Of a stretch of DNA of 64,000 bases, positions 9,181 through 18,010 are shown piece after piece. A program made the position numbers and the translations under genes. Within the stretch, counting starts at the first letter, position 1. Every line of letters begins with the position of its first letter. Under the pieces are notes generated by a model, which saw only the letters and a list, made by a program, of their open reading frames with translations, searched no databases and was not told where the DNA came from. Source of the stretch: Sphingopyxis sp. PET50 (GTDB taxonomy: Bacteria > Pseudomonadota > Alphaproteobacteria > Sphingomonadales > Sphingomonadaceae); the NCBI RefSeq assembly GCF_025244705.1, contig NZ_CP104207.1, forward strand, positions 2,294,001 to 2,358,000, in the 5' to 3' direction.

Positions 9181-10366
9181 GACCAACTCCCTTTGTTGCC
9201 GGGCCGCGCAGACCGGGCGGCTTCGCCGACGCGCCATTGCGTCCGAACCTTGTTCTGGCTTGCGTGATCACAATGCGATCAGGGAGCAAAAGGTTCCCGG
9301 TCGGCTCGTGGGAGCGCGGCCGGGAAAGTGGGATCAGTTCCGATCGGGGAACTTCTCCGGGTCGCAAAACGGGCATAAGCAGCGCGGTGCGACGGCGATG
9401 TGACAGCGATCACAGGGGAAGAAATTTTGGGAGGCGGCGCGATGTCGGCTTTGGGGTGGATTGCAGTCATTCCCCTCCCTTTTAGGGAGGGGGTTAGGGG
9501 TGGGTAGCGAGCGCAGCGAGCCAGAAGGAAGAGCGCCGCCTTCGGCGGCCACCCACCCCCAGCCCCTCCCTTGCAGGGAGGGGAGATCAACGTCCGCTCC
9601 CGCCCGATGCCGGCTGTTCGAGTCGGCGTGTTTGCAAAGAACCTAGTCGCCCTCGAAAGGCATCATCCCGCCAGCAGTCGAAATCTCGGCAGGCTATCTC
9701 CATGGCGCCTGTTTTGCGCGCACGCGAAATGGGGGTAGGCATCGCTGCCAACCCCCACTATCCGGTATCCTTCCGGTCGCTGCCCGCTCGCCTCATCCCG
9801 GTCCGCTTCTCTTGCGATCGGCGGCCCGCAAAACGACGCTTGCGGCGCGGTCCGGAGCTATCCGGCGATGGTTTGGTCGGCCCCCTTTCGGGGGCTGGCC
9901 GCACCTGGAAAGCCCTTCATCATCTCTTCATGCGTCTGCCGAAACAGTCGCTGCCCAAGCGATGGACTGCATTTCCTGTCCTGATCGGGTCCGCCTCAAC
10001 TCGTGGGAATCGCGGCGTTCCGTGATCAAGTTACCGGTCCACTTCCTCGCCGTTCCGGCCCGTTCTCTTCCGGCTAGTCTTGCAACTACCCTTCATGTCC
10101 CGGCGGTCCGTCGTCTCCGTCGTCCGATGATTGGAAGCTGACATGAGTCGGCGGCGGCGCCAACAAAAATTGCAGCAAAACGCCCCCGATTGCGCCGCCG
10201 ACTGTGGATAAGTCCGGTATTAGCAATTCGCGGATTCGGTGCAGCATTTTTGTAACAAGAGTGCAGCATTTTCGGATTCGGAAAATCAAATCCTCCGGCG
10301 GCAGACATGCGCCAATCGAGTCGCGACTCGGCAACGGCACGCCCCACCGACACGACGACTTGCGAT
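9181..10366. other. 1.2-kb gap without a convincing gene
   Basis: Holds one long palindromic repeat (9471-9595) and about 700 bases of unassigned sequence with strong stem-loops. One is at about 9729-9757 (GGGGGT-GGCA-tcgc-TGCC-ACCCCC type), and one at about 9880-9898 has a TTTC loop between CCCCC and GGGGG. A short direct repeat, GTGCAGCATTTT, occurs at about 10240 and 10261. A weak 84-codon frame on the minus strand (10086-10340) has one possible hydrophobic helix but no good ribosome site; it was not called. No match to SRP RNA, RNase P RNA or tmRNA signatures was recognised. Confidence 0.6.
9471..9595. repeat. Palindromic intergenic repeat, family B copy 1
   Basis: About 120 bases: CCCCTCCCTTTTAGGGAGGGG, then GGTGGGTAGCGAGCG, an inner GCGCCGCC-ttc-GGCGGC palindrome, CCACCC and CCCTCCCTTGCAGGGAGGGG, then AGATCAACG. 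Two near-identical copies lie in the opposite orientation at 15425-15549 and 18183-18305. Confidence 0.9.
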
Positions 10367-10398
10367 AAAAAAGAAGCGGGACCCGAGGGTCCCGCTTC
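10367..10398 (-). terminator. Rho-independent terminator of the DUF2853-OmpA gene
   Basis: Perfect stem GAAGCGGGACCC/GGGTCCCGCTTC with a 2-base loop. On the minus strand it is followed by TTTTTT, 23 bases after the stop at 10421. A textbook intrinsic terminator. Confidence 0.93.
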
Positions 10399-10420
10399 CT
10401 CGATGCGCGATTTGCGCCGG

Positions 10421-11528
10421 TCAGTTGCGGACGGTCACCTCGACCCGCCGCGCCGCGGCGGCATCGACGTTGGCGATCGTCGTCTCGGCCGGCTTTTCCA
10501 GCGCGACCCGGTCTGGCGCGATGCCGATGCGTTCGAGCGCCGCCTTCACGCCCTGCGCGCGCTGCTTCGACAGCTCGGCGTTCAGCGCCGCATTGCCCGT
10601 CGGGTCATTATATCCCGACACCGCCAGCGTCGCGCCCGGATTGGCGTCGAGATAGGCCTTCACCGCCGCGGCGGCGGTCGTCAGGTCGTTCGACACCTCC
10701 GACTTTCCGGTGTCGAAATAGACCGTCAGCATCGGCTCGGCCTTCGCGCTCGGCCGCGACGACACCCGACCCTTCGGGGATCGGCGCCGCGGCGGCGGGC
10801 GGCGGGGCTGCGTCGCCGGCCGGGGTGGTGGCGGTTCCGCTGACCACCGTCCCGTCGCCCGCCGCCGCGACCGGTGCATCCTGCTTCGAACAATAGCGCA
10901 GGCCGAAAAAGAGCAGCGCGAGCAGCAGCAGCGCCAGCAGCAGCCACGGCAGCCAGCTCCGGCCACCGCCGCCGCCCTCGTCGGGCGCCGTATAGGCCGC
11001 CTGCGGCGCGATCGTCGGTTCGGGCGGCGGCGCGGGAGGGACGGGCGCGGGGTCGGGCGCCGGCGTCGGAGCTGCCGCGGCCGCGGCCCCTGTGGCCGCC
11101 GCGCCGCCGAGAGCCGCCGCCGCGAGCGGAGTGTCCTCGCCATCGCCGCCATCGCCGCCCAGCGCCGCCGCGGCGGCTGCGCCCGCCGCGCCCACCGCCC
11201 CGGCGATGCCGCCGAAGATGTTGAGCAGGCCGAAATGCTCGGCGAGCAGATAATAGACGGTGACCCGGTTCTTGGTGCGATCTTCCTTCATGCGCTCGCC
11301 GACCCCGGCGATCGCCGCGTCGAGCGTCGCGTCGTCGTGGGTCAGCCCCAGCTTCTTCTTCAGGAAATTCTCGCGAACCCGGTCGGTCTCCTTTTTGTCC
11401 GAAAAGGACACGAGCGACGAATCGCGGTTCCGCAACGCGATACCCAGATATTTGACGATCGCGCCGACCACTGCCTCATCGGCGTCGGCGACATATTTGC
11501 GGACGTCCGCCAGCCAGTCTTCTGCCAT
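10421..11528 (-). CDS. DUF2853 domain - transmembrane - OmpA-like fusion, one frameshift
   Basis: The first ~110 residues (MAEDWLADVRKYVADADE, later IALRNRDSSLVSFSD and KKKLGLTHDD) match stand-alone DUF2853 proteins, whose function is unknown. A long Ala/Pro/Gly-rich linker follows, then one transmembrane helix (SWLPWLLLALLLLALLFFGL at about 190-210) and a Pro/Ala spacer. After the break at 10735-10741 comes an OmpA_C-type peptidoglycan-binding domain (LTVYFDTGKSEV, GYNDPTGNAALNAELSKQRA, ending RRVEVTVRN). The plus strand reads GCTCGGC at the break; GCCGGC restores EREGRPMLTVYF exactly. The predicted topology is a cytoplasmic DUF2853 head and a periplasmic OmpA tail, so the protein would tether something to the cell wall. 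Monocistronic, with a strong terminator. The N-terminal domain assignment rests on recalled family features. Confidence 0.82.
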
Positions 11529-11663
11529 GACCCAACTCCTCCTGCGGCGCGAGAAGAGTCCCGGAAAGGCACCCGCCGACGGCGGGACTCGCGCCCAGCC
11601 CGTTGAACCTATGATTTTTTTGGCCGGTGTAAAACCTGAAGCGCGCGTCCGCGACGCCGGCGG

Positions 11664-12653
11664 TCAGGCGCGTCCGAGATCGCCCTTGCCTACCGTCCCC
11701 GACGCCATTTCGAGCATCCGGTCGAGACTCTTGCGCGCGGCGAGGCGAAGCTCCTCGTCCATCTCGATCCGCGGCTGGAGGTCGCGGAGCGCGACGTACA
11801 GCTTTTCCATCGTGTTGAGCGCCATATAGGGGCAGATGTTGCAATTGCAGTTGCCGTCGGCCCCCGGCGCCCCGATGAAATTCTTCTCGGGCAGCGCCAG
11901 CTCCATCTGGTGGATGATGTGCGGCTCCGTCGCGACGATCAGCGTATCGCCCGGAAAGCTCTTGGCGAACTGCAATATGCCGCTGGTCGAGCCGACATAA
12001 TCGGCATGATCGACGATGTGCGGCGGGCATTCGGGGTGCGCGGCGACCGGCGCGCCGGGGTGCTGCGCCTTGAGCTTGAGCAGTTCGGTTTCGCTGAACG
12101 CCTCGTGGACGATGCACACGCCGGGCCACAGCAGCATCTCGCGCCCGAACTTGCGGTTGAGATAGCCGCCGAGGTGGCGGTCGGGGCCGAAGATGATCGG
12201 CTGGTCCTCGGGAATCTGGCTGATGATCGTCTCGGCGCTCGACGAGGTGACGATGATATCGGAAAGCGCCTTCACCGCCGCCGAGCAGTTGATATAGGTC
12301 AGCGCGATATGATCGGGATGCGCCGCGCGGAAACGCGCGAACTGCTCGGGCGGGCAGCTGTCCTCGAGGCTGCATCCCGCATCCATGTCGGGCAGGACGA
12401 CGATCTTTTCGGGGCTCAATATCTTCGCGGTCTCGGCCATAAACTTGACGCCGCAAAAGGCGATCACGTCGGCGTCGGTCTCCGCCGCCTTGCGCGACAG
12501 TTCGAGGCTGTCACCGACGAAATCGGCGAGATCCTGAATCTCGGGCTTCTGGTAATAATGCGCGAGGATAACCGCATTGCGTTCCTTGCGGAGGCGGTCG
12601 ATTTCGGCGCGCAAGTCGAGGCCCGAGAGATTCTCGCGGATGGGAGCAGTCAT
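11664..12653 (-). CDS. nadA: Quinolinate synthase A
   Basis: Condenses iminoaspartate with dihydroxyacetone phosphate to quinolinate, the [4Fe-4S]-dependent second step of de novo NAD synthesis. At 329 residues it has the short, NadA-type length. Visible signatures include AVILAHYYQKPEIQ near residues 28-41 and GDSLELSRKAA. The three cluster cysteines lie in FCGVKF, HPECPP and GNCNCNICPYM, and DMDAGCSLEDSCP and YINCSAAVKA are also present. The start at ATG 12653 begins MTAPIRENLSGLD and keeps the first conserved helix. nadB and nadC are not in the window, so the gene stands alone here. No frameshift. Confidence 0.97.
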   Translation of the reverse strand: MTAPIRENLSGLDLRAEIDRLRKERNAVILAHYYQKPEIQDLADFVGDSLELSRKAAETDADVIAFCGVKFMAETAKILSPEKIVVLPDMDAGCSLEDSCPPEQFARFRAAHPDHIALTYINCSAAVKALSDIIVTSSSAETIISQIPEDQPIIFGPDRHLGGYLNRKFGREMLLWPGVCIVHEAFSETELLKLKAQHPGAPVAAHPECPPHIVDHADYVGSTSGILQFAKSFPGDTLIVATEPHIIHQMELALPEKNFIGAPGADGNCNCNICPYMALNTMEKLYVALRDLQPRIEMDEELRLAARKSLDRMLEMASGTVGKGDLGRA

Positions 12654-12723
12654 GGCTTTTCCTTATATGGCTTTGCCTTGACGCCCCCCTACACTCTGCT
12701 CCGCGGCAGGGCAATTCGCGGCG

Positions 12724-13435
12724 TCAGTCAGCAAGCCGCTGTGCGAGCGCGATGACGGGGGGCGTCATCGACAGCAGATAGATGGTGAGGCGCGTCGCAA
12801 CGACAAGCGCCGCGATCGCCTTGGTCGCCGGATGGATGCGGCCGAGCGTGCGCCGGTCGTGGAGCGCGACGATGCCCACCACGAGCAACTGGATGAGGCC
12901 CACCGGAATGTCCGACCAGCCGATCATCAACGGCATCGGCAGCAGGCGGCCGAGCGCCGAGCTCCAGGATGACGATCGTCGCCCCGATCATCAGCCGCCG
13001 GTGCCAGTCGGTATGGCGGCGGCGCCGGATCGCCCAGGCGACGACCAGGCCGAACATCAGCGATTCGATGACCGTCAGCGCCAGGAAATAGGGCGGCGTG
13101 AAGAAGGGCGGAAACCGGTGCAGCGCCAGCGACGCGATGCCGGTGAAGATACCCAGCGCGACGATGATCGTAGCCAGCCCCGCGCCGACCCAGCCGAGTC
13201 GGCGGTGCAGCGCCAGATTGTCGCGGGACACCAAAGTCGGCTGCGCGATCAGCAGCGCGAGCCAGGAGAGCATCGCCACCCCGTGCAGATGCACCCAGAA
13301 GGGCGCGGTCACGGGGTCGACGAACCCCCTGAGCGCGAATTGCAGAAATCCGAAGACGATGAAGACCGCAAGGCCAATCGCCATCCGGTGCCAGAACAAT
13401 TCGACGCGCACCGCGCCATCTGCACTTGTCGCCAT
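12724..13435 (-). CDS. Uncharacterised multi-pass membrane protein, one frameshift
   Basis: About 235 residues with at least six hydrophobic helices (for example GLAVFIVFGFLQFAL, VAMLSWLALLIAQPTLV, GLATIIVALGIFTGI). Conserved-looking HLHG and HRRLGWVGAG segments and a HRRLM motif later recall DUF2306-like integral membrane proteins; the function is unknown and this likeness is tentative. The frame breaks at 12956-12962, where the plus strand reads GCCGAGC. GCCGGC gives IVILEPALGRLLPMPLMIGW and restores a single reading frame to the stop at 12724. It sits between nadA and a palindromic repeat with no clear operon partner. Confidence 0.75.
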
Positions 13436-13815
13436 GTGCGATTCCCCTGCCCTTGCCCGGACTGCAGAATAGCGCAGCCGCCTATGGGGGAAAAGCCCGG
13501 AACCGGCCTGTAAGGGGCGGGTGCCTTCCGTGAAGGGGGGCGGCCTGGAATCTGGCGATTAAACCGGATCGCGGCAGGACGGCTTGCGGCCGGGAGGTGA
13601 CGAAAAAAGCTCCTCCCCACTCGTGGGGAGGTGGCAGCGCGAAGCGCTGACGGAGGGGGATGGCGTCCCTACGCGCCGTGGCTTCAGGACGCCACTCCCC
13701 TCTACCGCCCTTCGGGTGGTCCGCCTCCCCACAAGTGGGGAGGATCGAAGGTCCGCTAACGACCCCCAAAACATCATCCCCGGCCGCATCCGCAACCGAT
13801 GCACCCGCCCGAAAC
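13436..13815. other. Intergenic region with palindromic repeat
   Basis: The 380 bases between two minus-strand genes hold the family D repeat described separately. The remaining sequence is GC-rich and lacks a ribosome site with a plausible open frame; I see no gene in it. Confidence 0.6.
13609..13745. repeat. Palindromic intergenic repeat, family D
   Basis: The outer arms CTCCTCCCCACTCGTGGGGAGG and CCTCCCCACAAGTGGGGAGG are themselves palindromes. Between them lie GGCAGCGCGAAGCGCTGAC, a TGGCGTCC/GGACGCCA pair and ACCGCCCTTCGGGTGGT. The layout is the same 'palindrome within palindrome' as families B and C but the sequence differs. Only one copy was found in this window. Confidence 0.75.
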
Positions 13816-14424
13816 CTATTGCGCATCCGCAAAGCGCGCGGTCACCTTTGCGTCGATTCCCGCGGCCTTCAGTGGCATGGCGAAGCTCTGTTCGACGGCA
13901 TTGCGCGCGGCGGTCCGCGCGAGGCGCATCGGGGTCGCGCCCTTCGCCTGCCTGATCAGCTCCTCCTGCGCCGCCTTGCGGTTCGCCGCGTCGAGGATCC
14001 TTTCGGCGTCGGTCAGCGTCAGCAGGATCACTCCGTCGCGAAACTCGCTGATCGCATCTATGTCGATCTCCGGCCCCGCGAGCCGCAGCGGGGGAAGAGT
14101 CACGGTCAGCGAATTGCTCGCCGCATCCCAGTCGAGGTCCGACGGCTTCAGCTTCGCAAGGTCGAGCTCGTAGCGCACCGTCCCCGGCATGATCAGCGTC
14201 TTCTTCGCCTCCAGCCCCAGCCGGCTCTGCGTCGATGTGACGACCGCGACATAGCGCGCGGTGAAAGGCACCAGCACATTCTGTTCCTGAAGCCCTTGCA
14301 GGCTCGCCGCGACGACCGTTTCGGGATCATAGCCGCGCTGCCAGTCGTGCCACGCGCGCCAGCCGAGAAAGACGGCGACGCCGAGGACCAGAAGGAACAG
14401 GATGTGAAAGAGCGACCGGCTCAT
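13816..14424 (-). CDS. DUF4230 domain protein
   Basis: 202 residues with one N-terminal membrane anchor (SLFHILFLLVLGVAVFLGWRAW) and a soluble domain outside the cytoplasm. DUF4230 features are GLQEQNVLVPFTARYVAVV and PGTVRYELDLAKLK, then VTLPPLRLAGPEIDIDAI. Function is unknown; members resemble exported proteins associated with the envelope. The start at ATG 14424 overlaps the TGA of the upstream hydrolase by four bases (ATGA), so the two are translationally coupled and share a transcript. This start is preferred over longer frames because it gives a proper anchor and sits on the coupling site. No frameshift. Confidence 0.88.
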   Translation of the reverse strand: MSRSLFHILFLLVLGVAVFLGWRAWHDWQRGYDPETVVAASLQGLQEQNVLVPFTARYVAVVTSTQSRLGLEAKKTLIMPGTVRYELDLAKLKPSDLDWDAASNSLTVTLPPLRLAGPEIDIDAISEFRDGVILLTLTDAERILDAANRKAAQEELIRQAKGATPMRLARTAARNAVEQSFAMPLKAAGIDAKVTARFADAQ

Positions 14425-15347
14425 GCGACGAGCCGCCACGCATCGGCCTCGCGCGCGACGCGGCCGCGCTGTTCGAGATCGAGCAGATGCGCGAGCACCG
14501 AGCGCCCCGCGGCGCCCGTCAGCCGCGGGTCGAGCCCCTTGTACATATGCGACACCATGTCGGGGATGACGTTCGTGCCGCGTTCGAGTTCCTTCAAAAT
14601 CTGCCGCTCGCGCTGCTTGCGATGGCCGAGCATCCCCCGCACCAGTTGCCTGGGCTTGGTCACCGCGGGGCCGTGCGCGGGATAATAGACGCGGTCGTCG
14701 CGGGCGTAGAGCTTCTGAAGGCTCGCCATATAGGCCGCCATGTCGCCGTCGGGCGGGCTGACGACGCTGGTCGACCAGGCCATGACATGGTCGCCGGTGA
14801 ACAGCGCCCCGCTTTCGAGCAGCGCGAAGCAGAGATGGTTCGAGGTATGGCCGGGGGTCGCGACCGCCTCGATCGTCCAGCCGTCGCCCGACAGGCGCTC
14901 GCCGTCGGTCAGCACCCGGTCGGGAGCATAGTCGGGATCGAAGGCCGAATCGGCGCGCGGGCCGCTGTCGCGGATGACCAGCGGCGCGCAGCCGATGATC
15001 GGGGCACCGGTCGCGTCCTTCAGCGGCTTGGCGGCGGGGCTGTGGTCGCGGTGCGTGTGGGTGCACAGGATCGCGGCGACGCGCTGGCCCGCGACGGCGC
15101 GGAGGATCGCATCGACATGGCCCTGCCCATTGGCGTCGGGCGGGTCGCCGATGCTCAGTCCCGAACCGGTCGGGCCGGGGTCGATCACCGCGACGTCGGC
15201 CCCCGCGCCGACGATCCAGGTCTGGGTCCCGGTGAAGGTATAGGGCGAGGGGTTGGGCGCGAGCACGCGGCGCACGAGCGGCTCATGCTGCTCGCAATCG
15301 CTGGCGCGGATGCTGTCGGGCCAGGGCTTTTCGTCGCTCATGTCCAT
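14421..15347 (-). CDS. Metallo-beta-lactamase fold hydrolase
   Basis: MBL-fold enzyme of the LACTB2/GloB-like type, about 308 residues, cytoplasmic with no signal peptide. Metal-binding motif THTHRDHSPAA (HxHxDH) near residue 90, then PGHTSNHLCF, FTGDHVMAW (metal-bridging Asp) and YPAHGPAV (last His). A C-terminal helical, winged-helix-like tail (LAHLLDLEQRGRVAREADAWRL) is typical of the LACTB2 subfamily, which acts on nucleic acids or thioesters in other organisms. The substrate here is unknown. The start is either ATG 15347 or the ATG at 15341; neither has a strong ribosome site. Coupled by ATGA overlap to the DUF4230 gene. Upstream is palindromic repeat B copy 2. Confidence 0.88.
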   Translation of the reverse strand: MDMSDEKPWPDSIRASDCEQHEPLVRRVLAPNPSPYTFTGTQTWIVGAGADVAVIDPGPTGSGLSIGDPPDANGQGHVDAILRAVAGQRVAAILCTHTHRDHSPAAKPLKDATGAPIIGCAPLVIRDSGPRADSAFDPDYAPDRVLTDGERLSGDGWTIEAVATPGHTSNHLCFALLESGALFTGDHVMAWSTSVVSPPDGDMAAYMASLQKLYARDDRVYYPAHGPAVTKPRQLVRGMLGHRKQRERQILKELERGTNVIPDMVSHMYKGLDPRLTGAAGRSVLAHLLDLEQRGRVAREADAWRLVA

Positions 15348-15424
15348 AATGTGGCATCGCGGGCGGCGGAGAAAAAGGGGGGATCGAGAAAAGTGGGCGT
15401 AGCGGCCGGTATCGGGCGGTGCGG

Positions 15425-15549
15425 ACGTTGATCTCCCCTCCCTGCAAGGGAGGGGCCGGGGGTGGGTGGCCGCCGAAGGCGGCGCTCTTCCTTCTTGCTC
15501 GCCGCGCTCGCTACCCACCCCTAACCCCTCCCTAAAAGGGAGGGGAATG
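15425..15549. repeat. Palindromic intergenic repeat, family B copy 2
   Basis: Near-identical to 9471-9595 but inverted: CGTTGATC, CCCTCCCTGCAAGGGAGGGG, GGTGGGTGGCCGCC, AAGGCGGCGCTCTTCC, CTACCCACCCC, CCCTCCCTAAAAGGGAGGGG, AATG. Lies between the MBL hydrolase start and the M56 peptidase terminator. Confidence 0.9.
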
Positions 15550-15584
15550 TCTTAAGCCACCCCAAACCCGCCGTCGCCCCAACG

Positions 15585-15614
15585 AAAAAGGGAGCGGTCG
15601 CCCGCTCCCTTTCC
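15585..15614 (-). terminator. Terminator of the BlaI/M56 operon
   Basis: Stem AAAGGGAGCGG/CCGCTCCCTTT with loop TCGC. On the minus strand it ends in TTTTT, 60 bases after the peptidase stop at 15674. Confidence 0.88.
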
Positions 15615-15673
15615 CCGCCCCTGCCGCGAACGCCCACCGGGGAGAAGGCGCCCGCGTCAAAGAACCGAAACGC

Positions 15674-17395
15674 TCAATCGTCCGATTTTTCGAGGTCGGC
15701 GATCGCCTTGTCGAGGTCGGTGGCGACCTTGGCGCGAATCTCGTCGGACATGCGCTTGCCTGCCTCGCCCTCGGCGAACTGCGCACGCGCCTTTCTGAGC
15801 GCCGACAGCTGCCCCGCCTTGTCGAAGCCGCCGCCGGTGCAGCGGATCATCACCACACGGCTGTGCTTCTTGCCGTCCTTGTCGTCGCGATTGAGCAGCG
15901 GCATCGGCTTTTGCCCCTGCCCGCAGTTTATCGCCGAAAAATTCTTGCCGTCGAACGACTGCCAGGCGCCGGGGCCCAGCGGCGGGACCGGGGGAAGCGG
16001 CGGCATCGGCGGCATGGGTGCGAGCGCGAACTGCTGCTTGCGCTTGGCCTCCAGCTTGTCGGCGATCGCGTCGGCCTGCGCTCCGGTGATGCCCTGTTCC
16101 TTCAGCGTCGAGAGGATGTCGTCGCGCGACAGGCTGCCCGGCATGCGCAGTTCGAACCGCTTCGCCTTGGCGTCACCGGGGGCGAAGACCGTGACATTGC
16201 CCTCGCCGTCCCTGACCTCGCCGTTGCGGATCACGATGCGATGCACTTCGCGCGTCTTCTTGCCGTCGGCGGCATCCGCCGCGCCCTCGCCATCCTCTTC
16301 GCTGGTGAAGATCATCACGCGGTGCGCGCCGGTGACGGCCTCGGGCGCGTCGGGCGGCAGCGGCGCGTCGGGCGCCTCGGGCGGCGTCGGGGGAGCGGGC
16401 GGCGCGGACATATCGCTCTGCGCGCTGGCGCTGGCGATGCCGGCGGGGACCAGCGTCGCGGTGGTCGCGAGGACCGCCAGCGTCGCGCCGCCGACGAGCA
16501 GCCGCCCGGCCAGTCCGCGCTTCTTCGAAATATCCTGCTGCGTCAGCATCGTCAGTCTCTCCTGCAGATTGTCATGGACCGCCATCGGCGCCGCGAGCGA
16601 CAGCCGCGATCCGACCGCCGCCTTGGCGATCGCGGTCGCGTAGCGCGCGGTGCGCACATTGCGCGGCGCGTCGCCCGCCATGGTCAGCACGCGCGCGTCG
16701 CACGCGGCCTCCTGGTCGAAACGAAAGGCGCGGATCGCGCGCCAGGCGAAGGGGTTGAACCATTGCACCGCGAGCAACAGCAGCGCCGCGGCGTTCGCCC
16801 ACAGATCGCCATGGCGGTGGTGCGCCAGCTCATGGTCGATCGCCAGCGCGCGTTCCTCGGCAAGGTAGCGTGCGAAGAAATCCCGCGGCACCGCGACATA
16901 GCGCCGCCACAGACCGAAGGCGACGGGGCCGTCGACCGCGCCGGTCATCACGAGGCGGATCGACCCGATCGGCTCGAGCGCGACCGCGCCGTCCAGCACC
17001 TCGCGGCGAAAGCGCCGGTGCGCGAGCATCGCCGCGACCAGCACCGCCGCCATGCCCGCCGCCCAGACGGCGAAGAGAACAGGCAGCAGGTCCGCGACGG
17101 ACAGCATCGGCGCCGCGGAAGCGGCGGGTGCCGCCGCGACCGCGTCAACGGGCGCGAGCATGACGAACTCGGCGGCCGGTTCGATCGCCGTCGCCGCCAC
17201 CGCGGGCGCCTCCGGCTGGGCGAAGGGCAAAGGCGGCAGCATCAGCCGCAGCGCCGGCACCGCCCATAAAGCGTAAGTCAATCCCGGCCCGAAGTGGCGG
17301 GCAAAGGGCTTGCGGATCATCAGGATCATCAGGACGAGCGCGGCGGTCGTGACCAGCGTGTCGCCCCAGGCCTGGAAGACCATGTCGGCGCTCAT
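15674..17395 (-). CDS. M56 family (BlaR1/MecR1-like) membrane metallopeptidase
   Basis: 573-residue membrane protein with transmembrane helices at about 15-30, 40-55, 100-128 and near 305-325. The zinc motif HELAHHRHGDLW (HEXXH at 188-192) lies in the cytoplasmic loop, with FRFDQEAACDARVL as the downstream Glu/Asp segment. In the BlaR1 family, signal sensing outside the cell activates this protease, which inactivates the BlaI repressor. Here the C-terminal sensor is not a penicillin-binding domain. It is a Pro/Ala-rich stretch (APPAPPTPPEAPD, later MPPMPPLPPVPPLGPG) plus a charged region that recalls DUF4252/periplasmic helical domains. The inducer is therefore probably not a beta-lactam. The start overlaps the BlaI stop by four bases (ATGA). 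No frameshift. Confidence 0.9.
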   Translation of the reverse strand: MSADMVFQAWGDTLVTTAALVLMILMIRKPFARHFGPGLTYALWAVPALRLMLPPLPFAQPEAPAVAATAIEPAAEFVMLAPVDAVAAAPAASAAPMLSVADLLPVLFAVWAAGMAAVLVAAMLAHRRFRREVLDGAVALEPIGSIRLVMTGAVDGPVAFGLWRRYVAVPRDFFARYLAEERALAIDHELAHHRHGDLWANAAALLLLAVQWFNPFAWRAIRAFRFDQEAACDARVLTMAGDAPRNVRTARYATAIAKAAVGSRLSLAAPMAVHDNLQERLTMLTQQDISKKRGLAGRLLVGGATLAVLATTATLVPAGIASASAQSDMSAPPAPPTPPEAPDAPLPPDAPEAVTGAHRVMIFTSEEDGEGAADAADGKKTREVHRIVIRNGEVRDGEGNVTVFAPGDAKAKRFELRMPGSLSRDDILSTLKEQGITGAQADAIADKLEAKRKQQFALAPMPPMPPLPPVPPLGPGAWQSFDGKNFSAINCGQGQKPMPLLNRDDKDGKKHSRVVMIRCTGGGFDKAGQLSALRKARAQFAEGEAGKRMSDEIRAKVATDLDKAIADLEKSDD

Positions 17396-17760
17396 GATTT
17401 CAGCCTCCGCAGCAACGCCTCGATCTCGGCGATGTCAGTGTCGGACAAGGCCTCGCGCTCGGCGAGATGGGCGATCAGCGGGCTGACGCGGCCGCCGAAC
17501 AGGCGATCGACGAAGCGCTGCGATTCCTCGCCCACCGCGTCGGCGCGTTCGATCGCGGGGCGATAGAGATAGCGCCGCCCCTCGGCTTCGGCGGTCACCG
17601 CGCCTTTCTGGACCAGACGCGCGACGAGCGTCTTGACCGTCGCCAGCGTCCAGCCGTTGCCGGTCCCGACGGTGTCGGCCAGATCGGTCGCGCTCTGCGG
17701 GGAATCTTCCCACAGCGCCGCCAATATCTGCATCTCGGATTCGCTCGGACGTTCCGCCAT
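17392..17760 (-). CDS. BlaI/MecI/CopY family repressor
   Basis: 122-residue winged-helix repressor: MAERPSESEMQILAALWED, then ATDLADTVGTGNGWTLATVKTLVARL (recognition helix WTLATVKT), KGAVTAEAEGRRYLYRPA (wing), and a C-terminal dimerisation tail ending SDTDIAEIEALLRRLKS. In this family the adjoining M56 peptidase cleaves the repressor to start induction. The gene is first in a two-gene operon coupled by ATGA overlap to the peptidase. A dyad operator lies 36 bases upstream of the start (17796-17811), which fits autoregulation. Confidence 0.94.
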   Translation of the reverse strand: MAERPSESEMQILAALWEDSPQSATDLADTVGTGNGWTLATVKTLVARLVQKGAVTAEAEGRRYLYRPAIERADAVGEESQRFVDRLFGGRVSPLIAHLAEREALSDTDIAEIEALLRRLKS

Positions 17761-17795
17761 GCTGGAACCCCTCCTTTCGGCCTCGTCTGCAACAC

Positions 17796-17811
17796 GACTA
17801 CAGATGTAGTC
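17796..17811. promoter_or_regulatory. Probable BlaI-type operator
   Basis: Perfect dyad GACTACA-GA-TGTAGTC with the TACA/TGTA core known for BlaI/MecI operators, 36 bases upstream of the repressor start. Only one copy was seen. Confidence 0.82.
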
Positions 17812-17969
17812 ATTCGGCTGAACGGATGATGAATGACGCGGAACGGCCCGGCTATCCTCTCCATCGACTTGCGATTGAGAGGATCAGTTGTCGGGATTTT
17901 TGACACCCCCCATGCCCGGTAAGGAATCGCTAACCACCGCCATCCGCCGAAAAGCGCGATCGGCCGAAA

Positions 17970-17986
17970 CTGGCACGGCCCTTGTA
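17970..17986 (+). promoter_or_regulatory. Sigma-54-like promoter, orphan
   Basis: CTGGCACGGCCCTTGTA against the -24/-12 consensus TGGCACG-N4-TTGCA: the -24 box is perfect, the -12 box has GT in place of GC. Spacing is correct. No gene follows on the plus strand; two stem-loops start about 27 bases downstream. Confidence 0.45.
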
Positions 17987-18010
17987 TGGTATCGGACGTT
18001 CCCGAGTGTT

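Noticed and set aside
10086..10340. 84-codon frame on the minus strand
   Set aside because: One possible helix only, no good ribosome site, overlapping alternative frame of equal length; not enough to call.
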